Shown here piece after piece: positions 1-7,276 of a stretch of DNA of 64,000 nucleotides. Positions within the stretch are counted from its first letter, which is position 1. Every line of letters starts with the position of its first letter. Made by a program: the position numbers and the translations under genes. The DNA is taken from contig ONFE01000007.1 of the NCBI GenBank assembly GCA_900316985.1, forward strand, positions 1 through 64,000, given 5' to 3'. This DNA comes from an uncultured Prevotellaceae bacterium (GTDB lineage: Bacteria; Bacteroidota; Bacteroidia; Bacteroidales; Bacteroidaceae). Below the pieces are notes generated by a model, which worked only from the letters and a program-made list of their open reading frames with translations, was not told the DNA's origin and ran no database searches.

Positions 1-67
1 GAATTTAAAGTTTGAAAATCTAAATTCTAAAACTTAACTTTTACCTTTTAAAATTCCCACTTAAAAA

Positions 68-99
68 TTTGGAGATTCAAAACTTTTGGTTTACCTTTG
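68..99 (+). promoter_or_regulatory. Promoter of the XRE regulator gene
   Basis: A -33-like TTTG lies at 68-71 and a Bacteroidetes -7 box TACCTTTG at 92-99, 20 bp apart. Transcription would start near 106 and give a leader of about 47 nt before the ATG at 153. This argues against an upstream TTG start at 123. The first 65 bases are A/T-rich with no gene visible. Confidence 0.6.
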
Positions 100-152
100 T
101 AAAATCTTAGCAAAACGGGCTTTTGCCCTCAAAAATCATACTTGTCACCAAA

Positions 153-602
153 ATGAAGGATAGAATCAGAGAGATTATGGAGAGTCAGCACATGACTCAA
201 AAAGTGTTCGCAAGTTTCATCGGTTTGAGTGAAGGATCACTTAGCGGCATCTATTCCGGACGTACCCGTCCTACCCTTAATGTCGTTGAACTCATCAAAG
301 AGAAGATTCCTGCCATCAGTACCGACTGGCTGATGTTTGGTAAAGGTAAGATGTACACCTCTGAAAATGATGTCTCTGATGCCCCTTCCACGGATACTCA
401 TCAGCCGCTTCCCTTTAACGAATCCCCCACTTCACCGTCAGGTGGGCTTTTCAACCCACTTGAAAACGTCGGTGTAACACAGACACTTAATAATCCCGTC
501 AAAACGGAAGTGAAATATATTGACAAACCGAAACGCCAGATTACCGAAATCAAGATATTCTTCGATGACCAGACGTTTGAGAGTTTCGTTCCCAAGAAAT
601 AA
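153..602 (+). CDS. XRE-family helix-turn-helix transcriptional regulator
   Basis: A 149-residue cytoplasmic DNA-binding protein. Residues 1-60 form an XRE/Cro-type HTH: MTQKVFASFIGLSEGSLSGI carries the recognition helix, and TRPTLNVVELI with DWLMFGKGKMY is the usual end of this domain in Bacteroidales repressors. A polar, Pro/Ser-rich linker follows. The basic tail (IDKPKRQITEIKIFFDD) may oligomerise or bind a partner, but I do not recognise it. I chose the ATG at 153 because the -7 box at 92-99 and the HTH start both fit it. The gene is monocistronic and ends at a hairpin shared with a convergent transcript. Such proteins are often phage or toxin-antitoxin repressors, but no partner gene is present here. 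Confidence 0.8.
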   Translation: MKDRIREIMESQHMTQKVFASFIGLSEGSLSGIYSGRTRPTLNVVELIKEKIPAISTDWLMFGKGKMYTSENDVSDAPSTDTHQPLPFNESPTSPSGGLFNPLENVGVTQTLNNPVKTEVKYIDKPKRQITEIKIFFDDQTFESFVPKK

Positions 603-630
603 AAAAAAATGGGGCTGCCGCTGCAGCCCC
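601..630 (-). terminator. Bidirectional hairpin terminator, strongest on the minus strand
   Basis: GGGGCTGC (611-618), loop CGCT, GCAGCCCC (623-630) forms a perfect 8-bp stem. On the minus strand it is followed by a run of nine T (plus-strand A-run 601-609), a canonical intrinsic terminator. On the plus strand it is followed only by TTTACTAACTT, but it probably also ends the regulator mRNA. Confidence 0.8.
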
Positions 631-727
631 TTTACTAACTTAATAACTAACCTATAATCTAACCAAAACTAATGAATCTAAACCTAAATATCTAATGAGA
701 AAATATTATCTGTTTCTGTCCTTTTGA
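601..727 (-). ncRNA. Candidate short non-coding RNA (about 125 nt)
   Basis: On the minus strand, the -7 box TACCTTTG (740-733) is followed by about 95 nt of A/U-rich sequence without an ATG and then the strong hairpin and U-tract at 630-601. The expected product is an RNA of roughly 125 nt that ends at the 3' end of the convergent regulator gene. Its promoter belongs to the GCGACA-box family described at 733-848. No known RNA family is recognised. The same layout (U-rich stretch, then a G/C hairpin) occurs at 25911-26014, where it precedes a gene. Confidence 0.45.
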
Positions 728-732
728 CGATA

Positions 733-848
733 CAAAGGTACGAAGGATTAATCAATCGCGTATCATTTTTGATTTTTTTCTCTTTCTTTTGTTGCGACAC
801 CAGCCTTATTTTGCGACAAATCGTCCTAATGCCCTCTGAATCTGTCGC
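733..848 (-). promoter_or_regulatory. GCGACA-box operator and promoter, copy 1
   Basis: Plus-strand GCGACA boxes start at 794 and 813 (19 bp apart) and an inverted TGTCGC ends at 848. A minus-strand -7 box (plus CAAAGGTA, 733-740) lies 51 bp from the first GTTGCGACA. Three further copies at 1486-1601, 15036-15151 and 15740-15855 have nearly identical spacing. I infer binding of an unknown activator or repressor upstream of a minus-strand promoter. The target here is the short RNA at 601-727. Confidence 0.6.
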
Positions 849-1028
849 GCCCCCTCTTTTTTCATCGTTTTGTAATCTGGCAGAGCGGCTATTATGGTTC
901 GTTGTGAGGGGGCTTTCTGGAGTCGGAATGTGGTCCTGGACCATCCTACAGGCATAGTGTACCTGCTTGCGGAGAAGATCGAACCGTATAAATTTGACTT
1001 CCTGCATTTCGAACCGTCCAAAATTGAG
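849..1028. other. Intergenic stretch without a recognisable gene
   Basis: No credible coding frame is seen. The stretch holds inverted arms GCCCCCTC (849-856) and GAGGGGGC (about 906-913), a small palindrome TGGTCC-T-GGACCA near 931-943, and an imperfect direct repeat of TCGAACCGT at about 978 and 1010, each followed by an AAATTTGA-like run. It may be decayed sequence. Confidence 0.4.
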
Positions 1029-1064
1029 CCGTGCCCGAATTGCCTTTCGGCATTCCGAGCACGG
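1029..1064 (-). terminator. Long-stem terminator after the small membrane protein gene
   Basis: CCGTGC at 1029-1034 pairs with GCACGG at 1059-1064, and the arm continues as an almost perfect 16-bp stem around a TTTC loop. It lies 60 bp beyond the stop of the minus-strand gene 1124-1372. The T-run after it on the minus strand is weak (CTCAATTTTGG). Confidence 0.6.
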
Positions 1065-1123
1065 GGTTTCTTAACGCTAAAGGAAAATAGATAGAATGTC
1101 TTCCTGAAGAAGTCTTGTGAGGA

Positions 1124-1372
1124 TTAGTCCCACATGCGGAAGCTCTCTCCAAAGTCGCCAGCACCTTCGAGGTCCCACTGGTAATCCTTGCGTACCTGGT
1201 TGTAATCAACGTTCTTCTGCTTGTCGGTCTGTTCATTGACCGTTACTTCCACTTGGTCCATCTGGCCCAGGATCGCCTCCTTGTTTGTGTTGTGGCCAGC
1301 TTTCAGTGAAATGCCATAGACAGCTAATACAAGCCCTAAAGCTAAAACCTTGTCAAACATTGATATCTTCAT
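1124..1372 (-). CDS. Small single-pass membrane protein, unknown function
   Basis: An 82-residue protein. One hydrophobic helix spans residues 7-23 (DKVLALGLVLAVYGISL), too long and too weakly cleavable to call a signal peptide, so an inner-membrane anchor is likely. The remaining 55 residues are polar and charged (EVTVNEQTDKQKNVDY; ending ESFRMWD) and would face the periplasm or cytoplasm. I do not recognise a family. The gene has its own promoter (-7 box, plus CAAAGATA 1486-1493), a leader of about 108 nt and a downstream long-stem terminator, so it is expressed alone. Its promoter carries copy 2 of the GCGACA operator, shared with the PepSY-like gene at 15263-15700. Confidence 0.65.
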   Translation of the reverse strand: MKISMFDKVLALGLVLAVYGISLKAGHNTNKEAILGQMDQVEVTVNEQTDKQKNVDYNQVRKDYQWDLEGAGDFGESFRMWD

Positions 1373-1485
1373 AATCTTCTTTTTTTAAAATAGTATTAAT
1401 GTTGTTAATTCACTCTTGTCATTCGACGCTTGTCTCTTGACTTTGCAAGGGTGCTTTCGTGAGCATTTCCTCGCTTTTTCTGATG

Positions 1486-1601
1486 CAAAGATAAGGCGGA
1501 TTCTCCCCATGTCCATCATTTTCCTCCTTTTTCTCCTCCATTTGTTGCGACATGGCCTCCATATTGCGACAAATCTCCCGAATACCTCTGAAATCTGTCG
1601 C
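1486..1601 (-). promoter_or_regulatory. GCGACA-box operator and promoter, copy 2
   Basis: GCGACA boxes start at 1547 and 1566 (19 bp apart) and the inverted TGTCGC ends at 1601. The minus-strand -7 box TATCTTTG (1493-1486) is 51 bp from GTTGCGACA. It drives the small membrane protein gene 1124-1372. Copies 1 and 2 also share CCTCTGA between the second and third boxes. Confidence 0.65.
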
Positions 1602-1648
1602 AAACACCCCTTTTCGGGGCCTGTATTGATGGAAAAAGAATCGGATGG

Positions 1649-4600
1649 TTAATTGAGCGTCGGCACTTCGAAGTTCCCGCAGACAAAATCTTTCGGGCTC
1701 ACCTTGAAATAGCCGTGCTTGCCACGGATGAACTCCAGCAGCTTATTATAAGTAAGGTTTTGGGCCAGCAAATCGGGATTTCCCACGATGATGAGATGCT
1801 TGCGTGCACGCGTCATCGCCACATTGAGTTTACGGTCCACGATGCTCCCGTCAAAGTCCTCGAAAACATTCGATGTGAGGAAGTTCAGCTGGTAGTATTT
1901 CTGAATGGTGAAGCCATAGATGATGTAGTCGCGTTGGGAACCCTGGAAGCGCTCCACTGTATCGATGGTGATGCCTTGAAGGGCTTTGATGCCGTATTTT
2001 TCGATGGTGCTCCTGACGGTGGCTATCTGGTTGCGGTAAGGCACGATCACGCCCACGGTCTTCTCCGCATCAAAGTCTCCGGCGGTCATCTCGTGGATCT
2101 TGACCACCGTGGCGGCGATGATGTCCGCCTCGTTCTGGTTTACTTTGTCGGAGGGTGATGATTCGGGTGCCTCCGTGGCAATGAAGGCAATGCGCCGGGT
2201 GGCCAGCAGGTCGGTGATGCCGTTCTGCCCCTTCCCCTTGTATGCCAATTCCTCCTTTTGGTGCTCCAGGGGCACCACTTCCAGCATATTCCCATAGAAG
2301 GCCTCGTTTGGGAAGAGGGCGATGTCAGGATGCATGCGTCCTTGCTTCCTCAGCAGATACGACACCTCGTTATCCCGGTTGTAGTCTTTCCGGTAAGTCC
2401 TGAGCAGGCGCTCGAAAAGGGAAAGGCGGCAATCGGTCAGTTGGATGTCCCTCAAAATCGGTTCCGCCACCTCCGATATCTGCCTTGTCTGTTGTACCAC
2501 GGCCGGCAACTGCTTGTGGTCGCCTATCATCACAATCTTCCTGACGGCCGGTATACCGTTGTTGTGGGCACTCAGGATACCGATGAGGTGAGGCTCCAGA
2601 ATCTGGGAAGCCTCGTCGATGACCGTCAGCGTGAAGGTTTTCATCTTCAGCAGGGAAAGGTGCGAATTCATCGAGGTCGTGGTACTGACGAACACCCTTG
2701 TGCTGACGATGGCGTTCCTAAGCATGTCGATATTGTCGCAACCCTTCACCTTTTCGCTCAGCAGGTGGTCCCTGTAGGTCTCGCTACAACTCGTTTCGCC
2801 GCCGATTCGGATGAAGTCGATGCCCTCTTCCATGAGTTTGCTACAAATCTCATCCACGGCCCTGTTGGTATACGACATCACCAGCACGGAGGAGCCCTCC
2901 TCCAGCAGCTCCTCCTTGACCGTGTTGAGCATGCCGTAGGATGTCTTGCCCGTTCCCGGCGGACCGATGATGAGAAAGAGGTCGCGGGCTTGTTTCACCC
3001 TGAGGGTCAGTTCGTTGAAAGGGCCGTAGTCGCCCTTGAGCGTCACTGATTCGTCCGTCTCGGGCTTCCTTTGCAGGAGCAGCAGGTCCCTTCGTTCCTT
3101 GGGCGCCGAGAGGAAGGCGTGCATCCCGCGGTAGAGCGAACCGTAGGATGATTCCATAAAGTCGTGCTCGATGGCCCATAGCTTCTGCCGTTCTCTCACG
3201 AAGGCCCGCTTGTCGGATTGTGCGGCCTTCAAGATCAGCGTTATCTCGTCGGCCGTGATGCTTTTGATGGTGCACCTGAAGATCATGGTTTTCCGCGCAT
3301 CCGGTTCCTTGCCTTGTCTGTAGGGATATAGGATCACGATGTCGCCCGTCCGGAAGTTCGACATGTCATTGTCGGGAGTCTCCGAGAATTTGAGCACCAC
3401 CTCCCTCACTTCGCCTTCCGTCTGTTCATTGGGCGAGGCCAGCGTCAGGCGGTCGTAGATGTTTCCCGCCAGCCGTTTGTCCTCCAGCGAATCATGCCAT
3501 TTCGAGGCGAATCCCGAGTTTTCCTTCGTCTTGTTGCCCAGCTTCGACATCATGTGCTCGTTGGCAATAAACGTCAGGAAGCGGTAGTAGTAGGCCTTTT
3601 CCAGTTCCGAGGCCTGGTGGATGGGGTCGAGCAGGGCCTTCAGTTGCGGGCGCAGGTAGTTATCCCAGAGCTTGCCTTGCAGGTGCTTGCTATTGAGTTG
3701 CTCGGGTGTCAGACGGTCCAGGATTCGGTATCCGTCGGGTTTTGTCAGATACATGTCCGCCCATGCGATGCCGTTCCGGATGCTGATGGCACGGAAGAGC
3801 AGGTCGGGAGCGAATCCCAGTCCCTCCAGGCTCTCCTGGTATTTGGAATAGAGCAGGAAGGCGTGCAGCTCCTCCTTGTTCCTTTCGTAGGTTTCGCGGA
3901 AATTATAGCGTATCAGCGCCATGTAGAGCAGCAGCTGTACATAGTGCTCCTCGCGGTGGCGGGGCCTCACGAAGTTGTCGAAGGGAAACTCCCCCTTGCC
4001 TGATTTCTGCTCGATGAGGAATTTGAAGTCGAATTGCAGGTAGTCCATACGTCCCTGAATGCCAAGCATTTCCGAGAAGAACGAAGGCTCCACGAGTCCG
4101 TCTTTCGAATCGAAGTTCTGGAAGTTCCCTTTGCGCATACCGTCGTCGAGTGCCCGCTGGATGTTGTCTTTCTGCCGTCGGGCTTCCGCGTGAAACTGGG
4201 TGCCGGGATTGGCCTCCAGCAGACTGATGGCATTATCCTTGAAGAAATCCCTCACGCTCAGCCCGTAGGTATGCGTGCCGGGCCGTTGATGGATGGTCTC
4301 ATCGAGCAGCTGCCCTGCCAGGTTACCTAGAACCGTAGCCTCCGTTGCCTGAGAGGGCTCCATGCGCTTCATCAGGTTTACGTAGGGCGATTCCGCATAG
4401 GGCGTGAAGCATCTTGCAATGGCCGAGATGTCCACCAGGTAGTCGGGTTCCAGGATGATCAGTTCGGGATAGAGCACATCGTCCTCCCGCCTCGGGCGCA
4501 CCAGGTTGAGTTGGGCGTTAGGGTAGAAGAGGGCCTCCATATACGACCAATCGCCGTGGTTGTAGAAACCTGTCTGGCGGTAGTTCACTTTCAGCAGGTC

Positions 4601-5122
4601 GCCGTCTGCCTCCTCTGCGTCCACGTAGATGTAGTCTTTGTCCCACGAGTCGATGATCACGCGCATGCATTCGCTTTTCAGTTCCCGCTGTTGCTGCTCG
4701 CGCTCCTCCCTGGGGAAACGCGCGGAAAGCGATTCTGGAATCACGGCCTCATATACGCACGCTATGAACCGGCAGAGGTTTCTCAGGTCCTGAAGATAGT
4801 TCTCCCTGAGGTCATCGTCGGTCAGTTCCTCCCTCTGACGGAGCCTGGAGCGTGTGTGGTTGGCGGCTCTTACCAAGGCCTTCGGCGCCTGATGCTCCTT
4901 CAGCAGATAGTCGGTCTTGGCGAAGGTACCGCTGAAGTTCAGTCTGGTGGCATTGATTTTCTGGTCGATACATCTCTGGAACACGCGGCTATAGACGCCA
5001 TACAGCCTCCGGTAGTCGGGCAGCAGGTGCAACCCATCTTCCAGCTCGCGGAAGAAGTCGTTGGCTTCCTCCGGCTTGTAGAACTCATTGGCGATGCCGG
5101 GTGTCGTCTCGGATGCTTTCAT
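1649..5122 (-). CDS. Dna2-like PD-(D/E)XK nuclease fused to superfamily I helicase
   Basis: A 1157-residue protein likely acting in DNA or RNA end processing. The middle holds a PD-(D/E)XK nuclease signature: GRMDYLQFDFK then IEQKSGK near residues 355-375, followed by HYVQLLLYMALI. The C-terminal half is a UPF1/Dna2-type SF1 helicase: Walker A GPPGTGKT near 717, motif Ia SYTNRAVDE, motif II DEAS near 832, motif III GDHKQLP, motif V TVERFQGSQRD, motif VI AMTRARKHLI near 1100. The N-terminal 340 residues are unassigned. Its ATG overlaps the stop of the upstream chimeric gene (ATGA), so translation may depend on that damaged gene. Stand-alone proteins of this class often act in repair or phage defence; no partner here points to either. 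Confidence 0.8.
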   Translation of the reverse strand: MKASETTPGIANEFYKPEEANDFFRELEDGLHLLPDYRRLYGVYSRVFQRCIDQKINATRLNFSGTFAKTDYLLKEHQAPKALVRAANHTRSRLRQREELTDDDLRENYLQDLRNLCRFIACVYEAVIPESLSARFPREEREQQQRELKSECMRVIIDSWDKDYIYVDAEEADGDLLKVNYRQTGFYNHGDWSYMEALFYPNAQLNLVRPRREDDVLYPELIILEPDYLVDISAIARCFTPYAESPYVNLMKRMEPSQATEATVLGNLAGQLLDETIHQRPGTHTYGLSVRDFFKDNAISLLEANPGTQFHAEARRQKDNIQRALDDGMRKGNFQNFDSKDGLVEPSFFSEMLGIQGRMDYLQFDFKFLIEQKSGKGEFPFDNFVRPRHREEHYVQLLLYMALIRYNFRETYERNKEELHAFLLYSKYQESLEGLGFAPDLLFRAISIRNGIAWADMYLTKPDGYRILDRLTPEQLNSKHLQGKLWDNYLRPQLKALLDPIHQASELEKAYYYRFLTFIANEHMMSKLGNKTKENSGFASKWHDSLEDKRLAGNIYDRLTLASPNEQTEGEVREVVLKFSETPDNDMSNFRTGDIVILYPYRQGKEPDARKTMIFRCTIKSITADEITLILKAAQSDKRAFVRERQKLWAIEHDFMESSYGSLYRGMHAFLSAPKERRDLLLLQRKPETDESVTLKGDYGPFNELTLRVKQARDLFLIIGPPGTGKTSYGMLNTVKEELLEEGSSVLVMSYTNRAVDEICSKLMEEGIDFIRIGGETSCSETYRDHLLSEKVKGCDNIDMLRNAIVSTRVFVSTTTSMNSHLSLLKMKTFTLTVIDEASQILEPHLIGILSAHNNGIPAVRKIVMIGDHKQLPAVVQQTRQISEVAEPILRDIQLTDCRLSLFERLLRTYRKDYNRDNEVSYLLRKQGRMHPDIALFPNEAFYGNMLEVVPLEHQKEELAYKGKGQNGITDLLATRRIAFIATEAPESSPSDKVNQNEADIIAATVVKIHEMTAGDFDAEKTVGVIVPYRNQIATVRSTIEKYGIKALQGITIDTVERFQGSQRDYIIYGFTIQKYYQLNFLTSNVFEDFDGSIVDRKLNVAMTRARKHLIIVGNPDLLAQNLTYNKLLEFIRGKHGYFKVSPKDFVCGNFEVPTLN

Positions 5123-5862
5123 ACGGCTATGTTCTCCCGTACATATTTCACACTCTCGATGTACTCATCATCGGTAGAGAGGTGCTCGATGATCATGGGC
5201 ATGCGGGGATTCTCGGCCGTGGCCAGACGGGCATAGAGTCCAATGTCCAGCGTGCCCTTCCCACAGGCGCATTCTTCCAGCTGGAACGTGTATTCCTGCT
5301 TCAGGAGGATGTCTTTCAGGTGGCAGCTCACGATGGTGCCGTGAAGCTTCCGGAAACATTCCTCGAGAAATTCATCGTTGAAGAAATATCTTCTTGGCGA
5401 GGTAATCATGTTCACCACATCCAAATGGGTGCCGAACTCCGCGCGGTCCACGTCCTCTATCAGTCGCAGGTACTCGTCGGGACCGCTGGGAATCATCCAC
5501 GGCATCGACTCGATGCAGAACTTGGTATGACGGGGACGGGCCGAGTCAATGATTTGCCGTATCATGCTGACAGCCATGTCCCATAGTTCACGGCTGAAGT
5601 TCTTGCGGTAGCCGCCGTCCCATCGCGGATGATGCTTGTCAACCATCGCCCCCACCATTGGGTCCCATATCACGTCGATAACGCGCACCACGAGGAACAT
5701 CACGGCCACCGTGGCCGAGTCCAGTCCATATACGTTATTGTAATAGAACAGCAGCCAGATGCTGACCGTCTGGTAGATCAGGTTCTGCGCCAGGTCTCCC
5801 GAGCAGAATCCCAGCCGTTCCCGCCACGAGAGTTTGTAGTATTCATTATTCGGATTTCCCAT
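5119..5862 (-). pseudogene. Chimera: GPH-type sugar symporter N-terminus joined in frame to xylose-isomerase-like TIM barrel
   Basis: Residues 1-81 match the start of a glycoside-pentoside-hexuronide:cation symporter: ERLGFCSGDLAQNLIYQ, then two membrane helices and the loop GAMVDKHHPRW. The transporter then stops and from residue 82 (DGGYRKNFSRELWDM) the protein is the C-terminal two thirds of a sugar phosphate isomerase/epimerase. That part keeps the four expected metal ligands (E in CIESMPW, D in THLDVVNM, H in SCHLKD, E in IIEHLS). Both halves are incomplete: about ten transporter helices and the first barrel strands are missing. I infer an in-frame deletion between two neighbouring genes, with the join near 5615. 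The frame is open and its stop overlaps the helicase start, so it is probably still translated. Confidence 0.8.
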
Positions 5863-5926
5863 ATGTCTAACTGCTTGCGGATTTCATCCTCCAGTCGATG
5901 GCCTCTTCAAATTCGTTTTCTGCCCA

Positions 5927-5934
5927 CAAAGATA
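5927..5934 (-). promoter_or_regulatory. Promoter -7 box of the chimeric gene and helicase
   Basis: Plus CAAAGATA reads TATCTTTG on the minus strand. Transcription would start near 5920 and give a leader of about 58 nt before the ATG at 5862. No other promoter is seen ahead of the helicase, so both are probably co-transcribed. Confidence 0.6.
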
Positions 5935-6127
5935 CAATTTATTTATAATAAAACAGAAGAATAAAGAGTTTTTCCACGCATTTTTTTACAAAGAGACCCT
6001 CCCTCATGAGAGAGGAGATGTGCCATAGTTGTTAAGAGTTTAAAGTTTAAAGATTCAAGATTCATGATCCAAGTTTCAAGTATTTTCTCATTGCAAAGAT
6101 ACAACTTCTTGCTGACGCGATGTCCCC

Positions 6128-6209
6128 TTAAGGGTACCTTATGTGGACTTACGGGGTACTTAAAGGGGAGTTATCGGTCCTAATGTGGAATTAAGGGTAC
6201 CTTATTGAC
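6128..6209. repeat. Four degenerate 20-22-bp dyad repeats
   Basis: Four units begin at about 6128, 6149, 6171 and 6191. Each centres on a GGTACC-like dyad (TTAAGGGTACCTTA in the first and last, TTACGGGGTACTTA in the second, a decayed form in the third) followed by TGTGGA-like sequence. The region 5935-6556 has no gene; it also holds A/T-rich tandem stretches (6036-6060) and the elements at 6221-6286 and 6305-6502. Confidence 0.6.
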
Positions 6210-6220
6210 TACTCCCGATG

Positions 6221-6286
6221 CTTCCACTCATCGGAAGCCGTGCTTTTAATCATCAGAAAGACAGCTTCCAATCATCAGAAACGATG
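6221..6286. repeat. Three tandem 22-bp units
   Basis: Units 6221-6242, 6243-6264 and 6265-6286 are each exactly 22 bp and share CTTYYAMTCATCRGAA. They follow directly on the dyad repeats at 6128-6209 with a similar period, which suggests an array of protein-binding sites or a remnant of a larger repeat region. Confidence 0.65.
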
Positions 6287-6304
6287 CAAGAGATGGTCAG
6301 CCGC

Positions 6305-6502
6305 GAATGTCCAAACGTCCAAACATCCAAACGTCCATTTTTTGCTTTTCGTGGTGCGAGAGTCGAGTATAGTGATAGTTATATATTTATATATAAATAT
6401 ATAACTATATTAATATAATAACAAATTCTTATCTTTTCATTCTATCATCCCTCTCCAAAACGAATTAATGGACGTTTGGATGTTTGGATGTTTGGAAGTT
6501 TC
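6305..6502. repeat. Inverted-repeat element with 8-bp-period arms and a 34-bp internal palindrome
   Basis: The left arm (6305-6341) is built of tandem TCCAAACG/TCCAAACA units ending in GTCCATT. The right arm (6466-6502) is its inverted counterpart, with about 29 of 35 positions matching. Between them lies a perfect 34-bp A/T palindrome at 6375-6408. No ORF of note lies inside the 198 bp. It resembles a non-autonomous inverted-repeat (MITE-like) element. Confidence 0.65.
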
Positions 6503-6556
6503 GCTCTTTTTGCACTAATTATCGCTTCAAGTGGCGTCAACTCCCCGATTTTTTTA

Positions 6557-6564
6557 TACTTTTG
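6557..6564 (+). promoter_or_regulatory. Promoter -7 box very close to the hydrolase start codon
   Basis: TACTTTTG at 6557-6564 is followed by CA and lies only 8 bp before the ATG at 6573. The mRNA would be leaderless or carry a leader of one or two bases. Confidence 0.55.
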
Positions 6565-6572
6565 CAGAGCAT

Positions 6573-7253
6573 ATGGATATTGAGCATTTTTACAGGGAGC
6601 GGGGCCATGGGTTCCCGTTGATCCTGCTCCACGGAAACGGGGAGAACAGCGGATATTTCGAAGGGCAGATGGAAGCGCTGTCGGGGGCTTATCATGTGTA
6701 TGCGGTGGATACGAGGGGACACGGCCAGACGCCAAGGGGCGAGAGGCCCTTTACCATCCGCCAGTTTGCGGAAGACCTGCTGGGATTCATGGATGCCCAT
6801 CAGATAGAAAGGGCTCATCTGCTCGGCTTTTCTGATGGCGGAAACATTGCCATGCTGTTCGCGATGAACCATCCTGAAAGGGTGGAACGCCTGATTCTCA
6901 ACGGGGCGAACCTGGATGCCGGGGGCGTGAAGCGGAAGGTGCAGATTCCGATTGAGATAGGATACAGGGTGGCCCGGTGGTTTGCGGGCTGGAGTGAGTC
7001 GGCCAGGAGGCATGCCGAAATGCTCGGTCTGATGGTGAACGACCCTGACGTGAAGCCGGAGGAGCTGACTGCCATTCGGGCGAAGACGTTGGTCATCGCG
7101 GGTACTGACGACATGATCAGGGAGGCGCACACGCGACTGATAGCCGACAGCATTCCCGATGCGGAACTGGCATTCCTGGAAGGTGACCATTTCATCGCGA
7201 ACAAGCATCCCGAGGCATTCAACCGCCGGGTGATGGCCTTCCTGAATGGTTAA
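6573..7253 (+). CDS. Alpha/beta hydrolase
   Basis: A 226-residue cytoplasmic alpha/beta-hydrolase-fold enzyme. The oxyanion-loop motif LILLHGNG is near residue 15, the nucleophile elbow GFSDGG near 83-88, the acid in AGTDDMI near 178 and the histidine in EGDHFIA near 208, so the catalytic triad is complete. The substrate cannot be read from the sequence; the family includes esterases, lactonases and C-C hydrolases. I start it at ATG 6573 (MDIEHFYRERG) because the -7 box at 6557-6564 rules out an upstream start. It is monocistronic and converges on the pectate lyase gene 23 bp downstream. Confidence 0.85.
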   Translation: MDIEHFYRERGHGFPLILLHGNGENSGYFEGQMEALSGAYHVYAVDTRGHGQTPRGERPFTIRQFAEDLLGFMDAHQIERAHLLGFSDGGNIAMLFAMNHPERVERLILNGANLDAGGVKRKVQIPIEIGYRVARWFAGWSESARRHAEMLGLMVNDPDVKPEELTAIRAKTLVIAGTDDMIREAHTRLIADSIPDAELAFLEGDHFIANKHPEAFNRRVMAFLNG

Positions 7254-7276
7254 CGGTGAGGTCGCCCTTTAATAAT

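Noticed and set aside
153-602. XRE regulator as evidence for a prophage
   Set aside because: No phage structural, integrase or lysis genes occur nearby.
2258-3049. Long plus-strand open frame opposite the helicase gene
   Set aside because: It lacks recognisable motifs and mirrors the minus-strand coding sequence, whose helicase motifs are complete. G/C-rich third positions easily leave such shadow frames.
6128-6286. Possible CRISPR-like array
   Set aside because: Units are contiguous, degenerate and have no unique spacers; no cas genes are present.
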